The notes under the pieces were generated by a model. It made no database searches and had not been told where the DNA came from. It worked only from the letters and a program-made list of their open reading frames with translations. Below are positions 55,831 through 63,662 of a stretch of DNA of 63,662 bases, piece by piece (positions within the stretch are counted from its first letter, which is position 1; each line of letters begins with the position of its first letter). Origin of the DNA: Ectocarpus siliculosus (Eukaryota; Sar; Phaeophyceae; Ectocarpales; Ectocarpaceae); NCBI GenBank assembly GCA_000310025.1, contig FN649737.1, forward strand, positions 1,707,590 through 1,771,251, in the 5' to 3' direction. The translations under genes and the position numbers were made by a program.

Positions 55831-57150
55831 ATATGGACAATAATGTATATTACCCGACCAAATGGACACTAAAATGATGTATGAAGCTGTTTACCGACAT
55901 CGGCATGAAAAGAGAAGGGGCCGCAAAAATCGGCCCCAACGTGCATTTGTATGATCGAAGGACGGGACTGCTGAAAAAAACGACGATGTACTCCTCAGTC
56001 CATTCTTCAAGTATCTCCCCAAACTCAACAAGTAGAGCTTTCTTTATGTCGTCTGGAGAACTTAAAGACCCGGTTTAGAACGATAATAATGCAATAGTGA
56101 TTGCGTAGCCTTTTCTTGTCGGATTCGTCGAGGTATATTCCGTCGCGAACATCAAACGCCGACCGCATTTATGTAGACTACACCTGTTTTCATGGATGAT
56201 GCTGCAAACGCGCTAGTGTTCGTTTGTTCAAGCGACATGAAGTCTCATCGTGTTAACTTGAACCTAAAACGAACTGTCGTGCTGCACCATACTAGGATTC
56301 TCAAACGGCTAACCTACCGTGCGCGGGAAAGTTCCTCTCGCCACGAAGGTGATAAGATGTCCGGGATTGGAGAACTTGACACCGCGTGTGAAGAGCTTGA
56401 CGCCATGGCCACGATGCGAAGGATACAATTGCCTGCTTTTGGCCGAGGGGGGAGCAGAAATAACGAGTTATAATGACAAGTCGAAACTGGCTCCGAAGCA
56501 TGGGGCACTACAGACGTGCCCTATTTAGTGCGTCCTTAACAAAGCTACAATCATTGTCGGACAATAGCGGACAAGTCCTGGAAGAACAGCCCACGGGGTT
56601 GTTGCGGTCGGGTCCTCGATACGGAAAGACTTGCTCGCGTGAAGACTTGACTTGATCGGCGTCGAAAGATAAGATTGTTGATCCGATTCAGGCTATCATC
56701 ACGATTGTTCTTTTTCCGAGGGTGATTGTCCCTTTTCCGGCGGGTGGTGGTGGTGAATTCAGCACGTGTGTCGCGCCTGCGTTGCTGCTGCTGTTGCTGC
56801 TGTCACTTCTTTTACGCCTTCCGCACACGATGCCACCCGTGGTTCGCAGCGGCTGCTGCACAAGTGTTCTCAGCGTAAGCTACAGTTGTCGGAGCCCATT
56901 TGTTTCACCGCTTGCCTTGATTCGACCCACCTCCGCAGTTTGGCACCACTGGTTGCTTGGAGAGTGTCTTCACCTGCCATAGCGTGGTCCAGGTCGTACG
57001 CGCGTGTGCGGGTCTTCAGGTCGCGGGTGGACGTGTGTTTGTTGCAAGGTAGTGTGTGGGTGTGCGTACAAAGCATGTGTTGGTATTATTGTTTTTGTGT
57101 TGGTATCCTCTCTCTCACGAGATCCGCGGAGTAATCAGTTCTGCCGAATA
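55831..57150. other. No gene recognised
   Basis: Short ORFs. The one at 56192-56473 (+, 93 residues) has ordinary composition and no known motif. Confidence 0.25.
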
Positions 57151-57198
57151 GCCCGTTAGCGTTGATCCAGGCACGCCGGTTCCCCTGGCAATTCTAGG

Positions 57199-57322
57199 TT
57201 GAGGTTCCCTAATGCAGAGGTTCTCCATCGATGGTGGCGTTGAGGTTCCCTAGTGCAGAGGTTCCCCCCTTGGACTTTTGTGGGAAACGGTCCCCTAGTG
57301 CAGAGGTTCCCTAATGCATTGC
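57199..57322. repeat. Short AGAGGTTCCCTA repeats
   Basis: GAGGTTCCCTA.TGCAGAGGTTC recurs about four times with unequal spacing. It is a small degenerate tandem repeat without coding support. Confidence 0.5.
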
Positions 57323-57678
57323 TGCACCGGTGCGCAAGTACGACCCAAGATCGGACTTTCTTGGTCAAGCCATCGCCCCTTCCCCCTCTACCACACTCCT
57401 CACTTCACTCCACAAGCTCTTCTACATCAGTCACCACAAACGTCAGGGATCCGCTTCAAAGACATCAGAGTTGGAAGCGCACACAGCGACATACAGGAGC
57501 AAGAGGCGGCGCAATCGGGGACAGAGAAACAAGGTATTGTACGAGCGCGATGACAAACAGAGAACAAGAGGAAAGCTCACATCTCGCATGTTCCACATCG
57601 GTCATGTGATACCAAGAACCAAAAGGACATGCGCGTGATACAGCAGCTGATGTCATGTGGTTTGATGGGTGAGATGAT

Positions 57679-58203
57679 GTGTGTGATGGAGCAGCGGATG
57701 CCATTTGGTTGATGCTAATTTCCAAACGTATCCAATTCTCAGGTGGAGTGAGCAGTGGTCGTCACTCAATCCAGGACGGCGGGCTCGACTTCATAGAAAT
57801 GAAGGGCCAAGAGGAAGAAATAAGCATGGCGGCCGCAGCCGTTGCATACGGGGCAGCACCCTTCGGCGGGTACGATTTCATAGAAATGGAGCACCAAGAC
57901 GCAAAAAAACGCATGGCAGCCGCAGCTGTTGCCTCCGGCGAGCGCCATGTGGCAACTGTTGCATACGGGGCTGCACCCTTCGGCGGGTGCGATTTCATAG
58001 AAATGGAGCGCCAAGACGCAAAAAAATGCGTGGCAGCCGCATCCGTTGCGTGCGGGACAGCACCCTCCGGCGGGCGCCATGTGGCAACTATTGCATCGGG
58101 GCAAGGGAAGGTAAAGATAGTTTCAAACAATATCAAACTCCAAAATGTAAACTCTACGCCTGTGGCAAACAATTTTCCTTCAAAGTACAGTTACCACGCT
58201 TAA
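57679..58203 (+). CDS. ORF with three internal repeats (FIEM...AAPFGG)
   Basis: 174 codons, open throughout. Three repeats of 30-40 residues: FIEMKGQEEEISMAAAAVAYG, FIEMEHQDAKKRMAAAAVASG and FIEMERQDAKKCVAAASVACG, each linked by YGAAPFGG-like segments. The repeat unit is about 90-130 bp in DNA. That the frame survives three diverged copies suggests coding use, but the minus strand is also open. No known domain; it could be one exon of a larger gene. A start codon is not secure. Confidence 0.4.
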   Translation: MCDGAADAIWLMLISKRIQFSGGVSSGRHSIQDGGLDFIEMKGQEEEISMAAAAVAYGAAPFGGYDFIEMEHQDAKKRMAAAAVASGERHVATVAYGAAPFGGCDFIEMERQDAKKCVAAASVACGTAPSGGRHVATIASGQGKVKIVSNNIKLQNVNSTPVANNFPSKYSYHA

Positions 58204-59018
58204 AACACCCCACATACATACGTCGTAAACATTTTTGCTTTCAAAAAAATCCATGCATACGACCGAGCGTTTGTATTCAATGAATTCTGAGGGAGGATCT
58301 TATCTTGTCTTGTGTGTGGTATTTGCTTTTGCAAACCAGCTGGCGTCGTCGAGTCTGCCGTGCCGCGGCCTCGTGCATCCGCTGTCGTCGTCGTTTTTCC
58401 TTCTTGGGGTCTAACCCCCCACTTGGGCCTAGAGTAACGTGCTGACCACGCAGTTGCAGGTCAGATGCGCCAAGCCCCATCGGAAACGTAGGCCACGGTG
58501 CAACGGGTGTGTAACCTGGATGTGAAATGCATCTAGCCCTCTTCCCTCCTGTACTGTAACACTCCCCATCACTCTCCAACACACGACTCCCCATCGTACC
58601 AGCTTCTGAGTTAGACACGGGGTGCCACACACAGAGGTGGTAGCGCATGATTGGCTCGTTGGTGATAGCTTGATAGGTGGTGCACGATGATTGGCCAACT
58701 GTGCGTTCGATGAGGGGTTGAATTTTTTTCAAGAATCACGAAACCCGCTCTGGCGGGGAGACCCCATTTGCAGGACGCACCTGCAACGAATATCCTGCAG
58801 GACGTTGCTCTGATTGGCTAATAGCCGACCGCGTGTTCTTTTTCACGAACGCCTGCCAAACGTGCGGCGCCGCGCGAGGCACTCTTAGGCCCTCGGGTCG
58901 GCCAAAAGGTCAGGGTTCGGCTGCGGGTTAGGGTTAGGGTCAGGGTCGGTGTGAGCTAAGTTGGGCAAGAGTGTGCCATTGCAACTAACAAGAGTGTGCC
59001 AACGTCCTGCAACTATCG
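58204..59018. other. Unassigned DNA with a telomere-like scrap
   Basis: A minus-strand open frame (58277-58732) lacks known motifs. GGGTTAGGGTTAGGGTCAGGG at 58926-58946 resembles telomeric repeat but spans only about three units. ACAAGAGTGTGCCA-type words repeat just before the next gene. Confidence 0.3.
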
Positions 59019-59024
59019 TTGCAG

Positions 59025-60234
59025 ATACGCCCTGCAAGTAGGGCCTCCCACTCTGGCGACGTGGACGGAGACAAGGACAGGAGAGAGAAGGACCTCCTGG
59101 GCGAGCAGCAGCACGGAGGAGGAAAGGACCCGGCGTTTGACGCGGAATCATCATCTGGAAGCATGAATCCAAACTGCTTAGACTCTAAGGTGCGTGTGTA
59201 CTTGTCCGTCATGGCTCGCGCTCACAGCATGAATCGTCATGTGTGCACGCCCAGGCCTGCTCTCGAAACGCGAAGGTACCGTGGTGCCTGAACGTGTGCC
59301 CTCGCTGCTCTGGTGCCGCGCATCTGAGAGATATCGAGCCCCTTGTGATATATGCTGTGGTGGCTTGAACTAGTTGTTCAGGCCTGCTTCGCGACTTTGG
59401 CGCGTATGTGTTAGCGTGTTTTGGTCGTAGACGGGCAGCATGTTGGAGTTCGCGATGCATAACCTTATCCTACGCGTGCGCCACCTGATTCGCAAGGGTT
59501 GCGAAGGAAACGAGACTCTGAAGAGCGAGCTCGCCCAACTCAAGAATGCTGTTGGTCTGAACTCTGGGAGGACCGGTGAGAGGGTTTGGCTGCAGGGAAG
59601 AGGCTGCAGTTCTTTCGCCAGATCTCTCATCAGAGTATTCCTCCTTTCTCAGCCAGAGCCCCGAATACAAAATGCCTGTATCGCGCAATCAGGTCAACAT
59701 CAAACCTCTTTTGCCAGGTGTAGGCTAGAGACGGCGCGTGATCCACTCTCTCGCACACAATCACAGCGATGCGAATTATTTTGTCTTTGAACGAGGTGTT
59801 TGCAAATGTACACAGATGGTGCCGAAGAGCAGTACTCTTGCCCGCCTAGTGATGGAGAGGAGCAGGACGAGGGTGCCAAGGACACAGAAGATGGTGCAAG
59901 TTGTGACGGTAAGCAAGACTCTTCTGGCAGATTTGAAAGCTAGAGACGGGGCGCGATCCACTCTCTCGAAAAAAATCACAGGAATGCCAATTCTCTAGTC
60001 AATAAACGAGGTGTTTGCAAAATTAACACAGGTGGTGCTGAGGAGCAGTCCACTTCCCTGTCTCGTGATGGAAAGGAGCAGGAGGAGGATGACGTGAACG
60101 CACGAGATGGGTGTACGGTGTTGAGTAGCTTTGTGCGTCGGTGCCTCGGCGCGGGGTCCCGTAGTGGGAAACAAAAGGTGCCAGCAGCTGGGTACTGCCA
60201 ACGGTCAAAATGTAGAAACTATCCGCGGGCGTGA
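59025..60234 (+). CDS. Acidic protein gene with duplicated exon, ending in a copia LTR
   Basis: Plus-strand exons chain in frame: 59025-59189, 59431-59575, 59816-59908 and 60032-60234. Donors are GTGCGT, GTGAGA and GTAAGC; acceptors end in CAG or TAG. Exon 2 encodes a probable coiled coil (MHNLILRVRHLIRKGCEG; ETLKSELAQLKNAVG). Exons 3 and 4 begin with related sequence (DGAEEQYS...SDGEEQDEG and GGAEEQSTS...RDGKEQEED), and the introns before them also match (GGTGTTTGCAAA..TACACAG), so exon plus intron was tandemly duplicated. The last frame runs through KQKVPAAGYCQRSK into the LTR at 60211 and takes its stop there. A 5' exon is not found. Family unknown. Confidence 0.55.
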
Positions 60235-60641
60235 AAGCCCTTCTACGTGGTGGAGCGTGGAAGCTCGTGTACAATATAGTTGTGGCGTGGAAGCCGGGTG
60301 GCGTGGAAGCCCTGATGTAAAGGTATATGTAGGGACGTGGGAGTCCTGAAGGGGTGGAAGCCGGGTTGGCGTGATAGCCGGAGTATGGGCGTGGAAGCCG
60401 GGGTTGGCGTGAGAGCCGGGAAAAAGGACTTGATTATACACAGAAAAAGGAAGTGAGGAACCACAAGCCACGCACACAAATTCCGTTGTAGACACCCATA
60501 CCCTCAAACCTGCAATATGTGATAAAATTGGTACCACCAAATCTAATCCATAGCAACCATTGAACCCCCAAACTCCCCGCTCCATCTGCTCGGGAAATTC
60601 TTGCTCGCAATAATCTGTTGATGCTGTGAGTACATCCAACA
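60211..60641 (-). repeat. 3' LTR of copia-2 (boundaries inferred)
   Basis: On the minus strand the LTR is taken to start at 60641 with TGTTGGATGTACTCACAGCA, close to the copia-1 LTR start TGTTAGATATACTCGCAGCA, and to end near 60211 with GATAGTTTCTACA, compared with GTAGTTTACCTTTCA in copia-1. The 431 bp include repeated GGCGTGGAAGCC words (60229-60415). The other LTR is beyond the window, so ends and target duplication cannot be checked. Confidence 0.55.
60229..60415. repeat. GGCGTGGAAGCC repeats inside the copia-2 LTR
   Basis: GCGTGGAAGCC or close variants (GCGTGAAAGCC, GCGTGATAGCC, GCGTGAGAGCC) occur about eight times in 190 bp. GGCGTGGAAGCC is close to an inverted repeat (GGCTTCCACGCC). 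Such clusters within an LTR could be regulatory sites. Confidence 0.6.
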
Positions 60642-60789
60642 GCCCGCCTACTCGCTGCATTGGCAAGATTACACCCGGACTCATTTAACTACCTTAAACA
60701 TGCATACCCTCTTATACCAAATACCTGAATGCAAGGCTTAGTGATTAACATTCCATCCATCTCATGCTTGTCGTCTTCGCCAAAATACC

Positions 60790-61165
60790 ATGACCATTAA
60801 ACCGGAAACAAAACTCGTTAGAACTCCAATAATCGGTTTGAAACTCCACTCCTAACCATTAAACCAGAAACACTGCAGAGATTATCCATCGGTCACCCTT
60901 GAATTCAACATCAACTCCTCAGAAATAGCAATTCAATAGAATAGCACAAACGCAAAAAAACAAAACAAAAAATAAAGACTCCAGGACTGTTCATTTAGAA
61001 TTTCAATCGGATAGAAAGTATTCCCAACCATTAAAACAGAAATACCAAATATAATATCCATCGGCCATTCTTGAATTCAAACTCATAGAAAATCAACTCC
61101 TCATATACTCAAATCGAAAGAATCACACAAACAAAAACACAACACCAAAACTCCGGGACTGTTCA
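60790..61165. repeat. Tandemly duplicated 3' region of copia-2
   Basis: ACCATTAAACCGGAAAC, ACCATTAAACCAGAAAC and ACCATTAAAACAGAAAT begin successive units near 60793, 60854 and 61025. The last two units each run through CATCGG...TTGAATTCAA, AAATCAACTCCTCA-type words and end CTCC.GGACTGTTCA, about 172 bp apart. The outer unit ends at the pol stop codon, so the duplication copied the last few codons too. Confidence 0.6.
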
Positions 61166-61921
61166 ATTTAAGTTCATCACGTAGTCCCTGTGGAACACAA
61201 AATCCCTCTCAGGTAGCGCCTTCGTGAGGAAGTCAGCATGCTGGTACTGCGACGCTACATGAATGATCTCTACCTCCTTCTCATCTACCAGTTGTCTGAG
61301 GAAGTGATGCCGCACGTCGATGTGCTTCGAGTTGGAATTCGAGATGGGGTGTTTTGCGATCTGGATAGCACCCTCGTTATCCTCGTACAGTGGAATGCAT
61401 GGCCGCAACTCCTTCGGCAACATAAAGCGCCAAACCTGCCTCAAAAAAAGAATCTCCTTCCCCATGTCCGCCATCGCCACGTACTCTGCCTGCGTGGTCG
61501 ACAAAGTCACACACTTCTGAGTCTTGGAAAACCATGCTATCGCTCCCCCCGCACACATTACTACTCCCCCTGAAACCGACCTACGATCCGCCGCACGCGA
61601 GGCGTACTCCGCGTCGGCGAACGTGATCAAAGAAAATCCTGAAATTGTCCTCTTCTGAAAAGAAATCCCGAAAGAACTAGTCCTAACTGCATATCCTAAG
61701 ATGCCAAGTGCAGCCTTCCAGTGGATCAACTTGGGTGCACTACAGTACCTCGCTACTGCCCTCACCGCATTCGCGATATCCGGCCTAGTCAACAAAGCTA
61801 TCCATAGCAACGAACCAATCAGCGCGCGAAATGGGTGCTCTACGCTTGGCTCATTCACATCAAAGTCCCCAAAGTCTCCAAGTCGTGGGCAAAGGAATGC
61901 TTCCGCCCCACTCCACACCAT
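61163..61921 (-). CDS. copia-2 RNase H region of pol
   Basis: An open frame carrying the connection and RNase H: LIGSLLWIALLTRPDIANAV, FADAEYASRAADRRSVSGG, TLSTTQAEYVAMADMG, YEDNEGAIQIAKHPISNSNS and KHIDVRHHFLRQLV, ending NFAMNLN-like YVMNLN. It is in a different frame from the RT ORF; a one-base shift near 61885-61920 separates them. That shift lies in a variable linker and probably inactivates this copy. Confidence 0.85.
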   Translation of the reverse strand: MVWSGAEAFLCPRLGDFGDFDVNEPSVEHPFRALIGSLLWIALLTRPDIANAVRAVARYCSAPKLIHWKAALGILGYAVRTSSFGISFQKRTISGFSLITFADAEYASRAADRRSVSGGVVMCAGGAIAWFSKTQKCVTLSTTQAEYVAMADMGKEILFLRQVWRFMLPKELRPCIPLYEDNEGAIQIAKHPISNSNSKHIDVRHHFLRQLVDEKEVEIIHVASQYQHADFLTKALPERDFVFHRDYVMNLN

Positions 61922-62585
61922 ATCTCTCTCCCAACTCCTTGGTGTATGTCTCCTGCGAAATCGTCAATCTACCTGCCTCTCTGTCCCTCTCGTAATAGCA
62001 ACCAGAGTACCACTGCAACTCCCCCAGAGACTTCACCGGTACGTACTCGCCCAGGTCCTTCCCAAATTGATCACACCTCTCCTTCGTCCCCACTGCAAAA
62101 ATATCATCTACGTGTACTACTAGAATCAACACTACTTCCCCCCCTTCGACTAAGCGAAAAACACATGAATCGGCCATGCACTGCTCGAAACCCAAAGCCA
62201 AAAGACACTTCTTGAGCAACGCGTACCACTCCCTAGATGCCTGCCTCAAACCGTAAAGGCTCTTGTTCAACTGCACAATCTTCCCCGACAACGCACCACA
62301 TCCTTCCGGCAATCGCATGAAAATGTCTTCCTTGAGAGGGGCCCTCACAAACGCCTGATCGATATCGAAATGACACAACTCCAAGTCAAGCTCACACGCC
62401 AAAGCTGCCAACATACGAACACTAGACGAAGCTACTGTGGGAGCATACAAATCACCAAAGTCAATGTATTCCTTCTTCATATCTCCTCTTGCAACAAGTC
62501 TGGTTTTGGCCTTCGTAGGAAAGCCGAACGCATCTACCTTCCAATCAAACACAAACTTCGACTTGATACAATCACCGATTGGTTG
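61860..62585 (-). CDS. copia-2 reverse transcriptase region of pol
   Basis: In frame with the upstream integrase-linker ORF, separated by a single TAG (62586-62588 on the plus strand as CTA). RT motifs: KFVFDWKVDAFGFP, RLVARGDMKKEYIDFG, CHFDIDQAFVR, YGLRQASREWY, and VVHVDDIFAVG. It ends at a stop after YGVEWGGSIPLP because of the frameshift described for the RNase H part. No ATG starts this ORF near its beginning, so it should be produced by extension of the upstream ORF. Confidence 0.88.
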   Translation of the reverse strand, partial: QPIGDCIKSKFVFDWKVDAFGFPTKAKTRLVARGDMKKEYIDFGDLYAPTVASSSVRMLAALACELDLELCHFDIDQAFVRAPLKEDIFMRLPEGCGALSGKIVQLNKSLYGLRQASREWYALLKKCLLALGFEQCMADSCVFRLVEGGEVVLILVVHVDDIFAVGTKERCDQFGKDLGEYVPVKSLGELQWYSGCYYERDREAGRLTISQETYTKELGERYGVEWGGSIPLPTTWRLWGL

Positions 62586-62588
62586 CTA
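62580..62588 (-). promoter_or_regulatory. Candidate UAG readthrough site in copia-2
   Basis: Minus strand: CCC TAG CAA CCA ATC, between VFGLLEADAFKVVGP and the RT region. Both sides are in the same frame. CAA CCA fits CAR-YYA. Flanking codons differ from copia-1 (AAG TAG CAA CTA GTG), yet the stop and its six-base context are kept. Confidence 0.6.
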
Positions 62589-63662
62589 GGGTCCAACAAC
62601 CTTGAATGCATCTGCTTCTAGCAATCCAAACACCTCTCTCTTCGTCGCGTCCATGAACTGGGTGCTGTGCACGCTCTCCTTCGCCTCCTTGAATGTCTGG
62701 GGTACCCTGAGGTCCTTGGCGTGGCAGCGCGGCATGTCGGGGCGCAGAAGGGGTGGCTCCATCTCAGAGATAGCCGAATCGAGGTCGTCGCGCGTCGCAA
62801 GACGCGCCACGAGCTCGAGCGGAACGCCCCGCTCAGAGGGACCGATCGACCATCCATACCCCACGCGTCCCTTTTCGCCTGTGTCCCCCTTAGGCGGGAT
62901 GCCCTTACTTCCTCCCGCGTCCCCACTCCGAGCGCGCTGCTCGCCTCCGCCCCCCTGCTCATCATCCCCCTCCAATCCTGGCCGGAGCATCGTCTTCCCG
63001 TTCATGACTCGCCGAGCATCCAGCATGGAGAGGAGGACATCTTCGTTCGCCTGAGCCAGCAACCCCATGGTGATCTCGGAAGGAGGGAGAGGGGTACTGA
63101 CGGCCTCGTTCGGCAGAGATGGGAACTGCCGGTCCTCCGAAAGAGTAGAGAGCTGCTGCCGTGACATGGCGCGCGCATCTCCCCTCGTGCGACCTCGGAC
63201 CCGAAGGTCTCCCTTCTCGCCCAGCTGCCTCGAAGCATGGGGCGTCAGGGGCGTGGCGTACCCCGGTGCGGTCGGCGGCGGTCTGGTCAGCCTGGTTTGG
63301 CGTGGTTGCGGCGCTCTTCTTGGCGGGGACTGTTCAGCCTCGATGGGTGAGGACGACCATTCCGGGAGCGGCGGCGATATCGACGGCGACGGTGACGACC
63401 CAGCGGCGGCAGCAGCAGCAGAGGACGGGGGTGGAACAGCGGCGGTCCCCATCGCATGCGGCCACTGGATCGGCGACACGGCGGCACCAGGCGAAGGTGC
63501 AGGCCATGACGCAGGCCCCGGTGGCGGCGGCGACGGTGACGGCCCGGCGGCGGCAGCAGCGGGCGGCGGTGGAGCGGCGGCGGTCCCCTTCGCAGGCGGC
63601 CACGGGACCGGCGACACGGCGGCACCAGGCGAAGGTGCAGGCCATGACGCAGGCCCCGGTGG
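62586..63662 (-). CDS. copia-2 integrase C-terminal region and linker (partial)
   Basis: Open from the window edge to the TAG at 62588. It starts inside a Pro/Ala-rich linker with two copies of an about 135-bp unit (WPxAxGTAAxPPP...SPSP), continues through a basic segment (LGEKGDLRVRGRTRGDAR) and MGLLAQANEDVLLSMLDAR, and ends with RPDMPRCHAKDLRVPQTFKEA and EVFGLLEADAF, the conserved pre-RT block also seen in copia-1. Integrase catalytic residues lie beyond the window. Its frame continues into RT past the stop. Confidence 0.8.
   Translation of the reverse strand, partial: PPGPASWPAPSPGAAVSPVPWPPAKGTAAAPPPPAAAAAGPSPSPPPPGPASWPAPSPGAAVSPIQWPHAMGTAAVPPPSSAAAAAAGSSPSPSISPPLPEWSSSPIEAEQSPPRRAPQPRQTRLTRPPPTAPGYATPLTPHASRQLGEKGDLRVRGRTRGDARAMSRQQLSTLSEDRQFPSLPNEAVSTPLPPSEITMGLLAQANEDVLLSMLDARRVMNGKTMLRPGLEGDDEQGGGGEQRARSGDAGGSKGIPPKGDTGEKGRVGYGWSIGPSERGVPLELVARLATRDDLDSAISEMEPPLLRPDMPRCHAKDLRVPQTFKEAKESVHSTQFMDATKREVFGLLEADAFKVVGP

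Larger units (their letters stand above)
60211..63662 (-). mobile_element. Ty1/copia retrotransposon (copia-2), 3' part
   Basis: The minus-strand element runs from the window end (Pro-rich linker after integrase) through RT and RNase H to the 3' LTR. Its pol proteins are clearly homologous to copia-1 but differ at about a quarter of positions. It carries one in-frame TAG between integrase and RT and one frameshift between RT and RNase H. Gag, protease, most of integrase and the 5' LTR lie outside. Confidence 0.85.

Noticed and set aside
58926-58946. Interstitial telomere repeat
   Set aside because: Only about three TTAGGG-like units; too short to claim a telomere remnant.

Overview
This is a window of nuclear DNA from a complex eukaryote with spliceosomal introns. 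Many short coding segments can be chained because GT..AG sites keep the reading frame across long introns. The gene and element types resemble those of brown algae (stramenopiles, Ectocarpus-like): intron-dense genes, FNIP-type 22-residue repeats, KDZ transposase, Ty1/copia and LINE elements, and GC-rich coding DNA with simple repeats. The organism is inferred from this style, not from a marker gene. The sequence is draft: homopolymer-rich poor ends at 1-260 and 14608-14770, a 100-base N gap at 14771-14870, and four Ns at 42894-42897.

Layout. 0-5 kb: tandem repeats, a 715-bp near-perfect hairpin flanked by TTAA, a tRNA-like sequence and a MITE. 4.96-5.55 kb (+): three exons of an unknown Lys/Trp-rich protein. 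6.06-8.27 kb (+): seven exons of an unknown helical protein, with a minisatellite in its last intron. 18.8-9.6 kb (-): many exons of a long WD40-type gene; two more MITEs of the same family sit in one intron. 19.9-24.2 kb: two tRNA-Ser(AGA) genes in a duplicated unit, with a frameshifted LINE between them. 25.05-26.33 kb (-): an acidic/Pro-rich ORF broken by a 241-bp tandem duplication. 26.3-35.6 kb: gene-poor DNA with hairpin elements, a tRNA-like sequence, and a dense array of the palindrome CTTCCATGGAAG plus decayed outliers.

35.7-42.8 kb (+): a complete, very young Ty1/copia retrotransposon (two 325-bp LTRs identical by eye, 5-bp TSD TTTGG). 44.3-45.3 kb (-): a decayed FNIP-repeat gene. 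45.5-47.4 kb (-): a two-ORF tyrosine-recombinase element. 48.5-52.0 kb (+): a spliced but damaged KDZ transposase gene. 53.0-55.8 kb: two classes of palindrome arrays. 57.7-58.2 kb: an ORF with internal repeats. 59.0-60.2 kb (+): an acidic protein gene with a duplicated exon, running into the LTR of a second copia element on the minus strand (60.2 kb to the window end).

Most interesting signal: both copia elements, although their pol sequences are clearly diverged, interrupt pol between integrase and reverse transcriptase with a UAG codon in the context UAG-CAA-CYA. This fits the UAG-CAR-YYA readthrough context. It suggests that these elements control how much RT/RNase H is made by programmed stop-codon readthrough inside pol. 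The window as a whole is a mosaic of a few genes and at least seven classes of mobile or repeat DNA.
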